DNA of 15,801 bases from Elusimicrobiota bacterium (GTDB lineage: Bacteria > Elusimicrobiota > UBA8919). A program made the position numbers and the translations under genes. Shown piece after piece: positions 14,562 through 15,801 of this stretch. The DNA lies in contig DMMW01000056.1 in the NCBI GenBank assembly GCA_003452965.1, positions 44,691 through 60,491 on the forward strand, read 5' to 3'. Under the pieces are notes generated by a model. It had not been told where the DNA came from, ran no database searches, and worked only from the letters and a program-made list of their open reading frames with translations. The first letter of the stretch is position 1. The number at the start of each line of letters is the position of its first letter.

Positions 14562-15801
14562 ATGTCAAATCGTGCAGTAATAACCGGGGTGGGTATTATA
14601 GCCCCAAATGGTATTGGTAAGAAAAACTACTGGCATGCAATAACAGCAGGAGAATCAGGAATAAAAAAAATTACAAGGTTCGATACGTCATGTTATCCGA
14701 CCAAAATTGGAGGAGAAGTTACTGATTTTAATCCGCTTGATTATGTTGAAAAAAGAAAATCAACAATGTTAAGCAGGTTTGCACAGTTTGCATTAGCAGC
14801 TACCAATATGGCTTTGGAAGATTCAGGACTCAAATTTGAAAGTGAGGATCCTTATAAAATAGGTGTTGCTTTAGGTACATCAATGGGTGGCGAAGAAGTA
14901 GACGAGGAACAAAACAGCAAATTTAAGGAAATGGGTTGGAATAATATAGATCCTCTTGCTCCGGTAAAAATAAGCACAAACCATGCAGTAGGCGTAATTG
15001 CTGCAGAATTAAAAATTAAAGGTCCGAATTCAACAATATGCACAGGCTGCTCATCTTCCCTAAGTGCTATAGGATATGCAGTAGATTTAATTAAAGCAAA
15101 TAAAGTAGATATTATAATAGCAGGAGGAAGCGAGGCACCTTTAGTTCCGTTTGCTTTTAATTGTTTTTGCTCAGCTGGGGTTTTGTCAAGAAAAAACGGA
15201 AAACCTGAAAAGGTAAGCAGGCCATTTGAAAAAAACCGTGATGGATATTTATTGGCAGAGGGTTGCGGAATAATGATAATAGAAAGTCTGGAGCATGCTT
15301 TAAAAAGAAAAGCAATTATATATTCCGAGATTGTCGGTTATGGTGTCACAAATGACGGATATAGTATTTTCAGAATGGAACCAACCGGGAAAGAAGCGGC
15401 GAAAGCAATGGAAATATCACTACGGGATGCAAATATTGAAGCAAAAGATATTGATTATATAAATGCACACGGCAGTTCATCTATATTATCGGACAAACGC
15501 GAGACAAACGCAATAAAACAGGTTTTTGGTGAACGGGCTTATAAAATTCCTATAAGTTCTATAAAATCTATGATTGGACAACCATTAGCAGCTACCGGTG
15601 CGATACAAACGATAACAACTGCATTAGCAATTAAAAACAGTTGTATTCCGCCTACGATAAATTACGAAGAAAACGATCCTGATTGCGATTTGGATTACAC
15701 TCCCAATAAATCACAAATAAGGGATGTCAATTACGGATTAATAAATGGGTTTGGGCTTGGCGGAAACAACATTTCAATGGTCTTGGGAAAATATACCGGA
15801 G
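14562..15801 (+). CDS. FabF-like beta-ketoacyl synthase with altered active site (3' partial)
   Basis: 413 residues are visible and the frame is open at the window end, but this is already about full FabF length. The N-terminus (VITGVGIIAPNG, then FDTSCYPTKIGGEV) and the end (GFGLGGNN) are FabF/KAS II type. Numbering coincides with E. coli FabF: nucleophile Cys163 (GCSSSLSAIG), His303 (NAHGSSS), Asp311, Glu314 and Lys335 are present. The second catalytic His is Gln340 (SMIGQPLAATGAIQ), the conserved Glu at 349 is Gln, and the gating Phe400 equivalent is Leu399. HGTSTPxGD reads HGSSSILSD. It may therefore be a specialised or condensation-deficient ketosynthase of a lipid or polyketide pathway, and not the housekeeping enzyme. 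A strong ribosome-binding site, GGAGGTGG (14550-14557), and a sigma-54 promoter precede it. Confidence 0.9.
   Translation, partial: MSNRAVITGVGIIAPNGIGKKNYWHAITAGESGIKKITRFDTSCYPTKIGGEVTDFNPLDYVEKRKSTMLSRFAQFALAATNMALEDSGLKFESEDPYKIGVALGTSMGGEEVDEEQNSKFKEMGWNNIDPLAPVKISTNHAVGVIAAELKIKGPNSTICTGCSSSLSAIGYAVDLIKANKVDIIIAGGSEAPLVPFAFNCFCSAGVLSRKNGKPEKVSRPFEKNRDGYLLAEGCGIMIIESLEHALKRKAIIYSEIVGYGVTNDGYSIFRMEPTGKEAAKAMEISLRDANIEAKDIDYINAHGSSSILSDKRETNAIKQVFGERAYKIPISSIKSMIGQPLAATGAIQTITTALAIKNSCIPPTINYEENDPDCDLDYTPNKSQIRDVNYGLINGFGLGGNNISMVLGKYTG

Noticed and set aside
14852..15043. 63-codon minus-strand frame within the ketosynthase gene
   Set aside because: It is antisense to a clearly conserved ketosynthase sequence and has no features of its own.

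Overview
The window is AT-rich bacterial DNA with every gene on the + strand. It most resembles an uncultivated, Gram-negative, anaerobic lineage of the Elusimicrobiota or a similar phylum. The grounds are a group 4 energy-converting [NiFe] hydrogenase, a proton-pumping pyrophosphatase, a secreted protein with a FlgD/T9SS-like C-terminal domain, a PorV/PorQ-like outer-membrane protein and sigma-54 regulation. The phylum is inferred from this gene content and is not proven.

Positions 1-9153 hold a membrane-bound [NiFe] hydrogenase operon. It encodes a NuoA-like subunit (cut by the window start), the NuoB-like small subunit, a NuoC-like subunit, the catalytic large subunit with all four nickel-binding cysteines, a NuoH-like membrane subunit, a NuoI-like 2x[4Fe-4S] protein and a HycI-type maturation protease. 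Two things interrupt it. A three-gene block at 873-5505 sits exactly at the start of the NuoC-like gene and is bracketed by a 45-bp direct repeat of that gene's first 15 codons. A palindromic repeat element fills the gap at 7208-7336. The block encodes a small secreted protein of unknown function, a large secreted HExxH metalloprotease-like protein with a C-terminal sorting-type domain, and a PorV/PorQ-like barrel. Its first gene now takes its start codon from the duplicated hydrogenase sequence.

Positions 9154-11636 hold a separate unit: a near-consensus sigma-70 promoter, hppA (a K+-independent type of H+-pyrophosphatase) and an intrinsic terminator. Both the hydrogenase and HppA are expected to build ion gradients from cheap redox or pyrophosphate energy.

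Positions 11637-15801 look like a sigma-54 control region. After two structured tandem repeats come a short, divergent sigma-54 (RpoN)-like factor and an NtrC-type response regulator with an intact GAFTDA loop. A terminator follows, then a well-spaced -24/-12 promoter (14481-14497) in front of a FabF-like ketosynthase. That ketosynthase keeps the catalytic Cys but has Gln, Gln and Leu where the family normally has the second His, a Glu and the gating Phe. It runs off the window end and probably opens a larger lipid or polyketide-type operon. The divergent sigma factor, adjacent activator and adjacent target promoter driving an altered ketosynthase form the best candidate here for an undescribed system.
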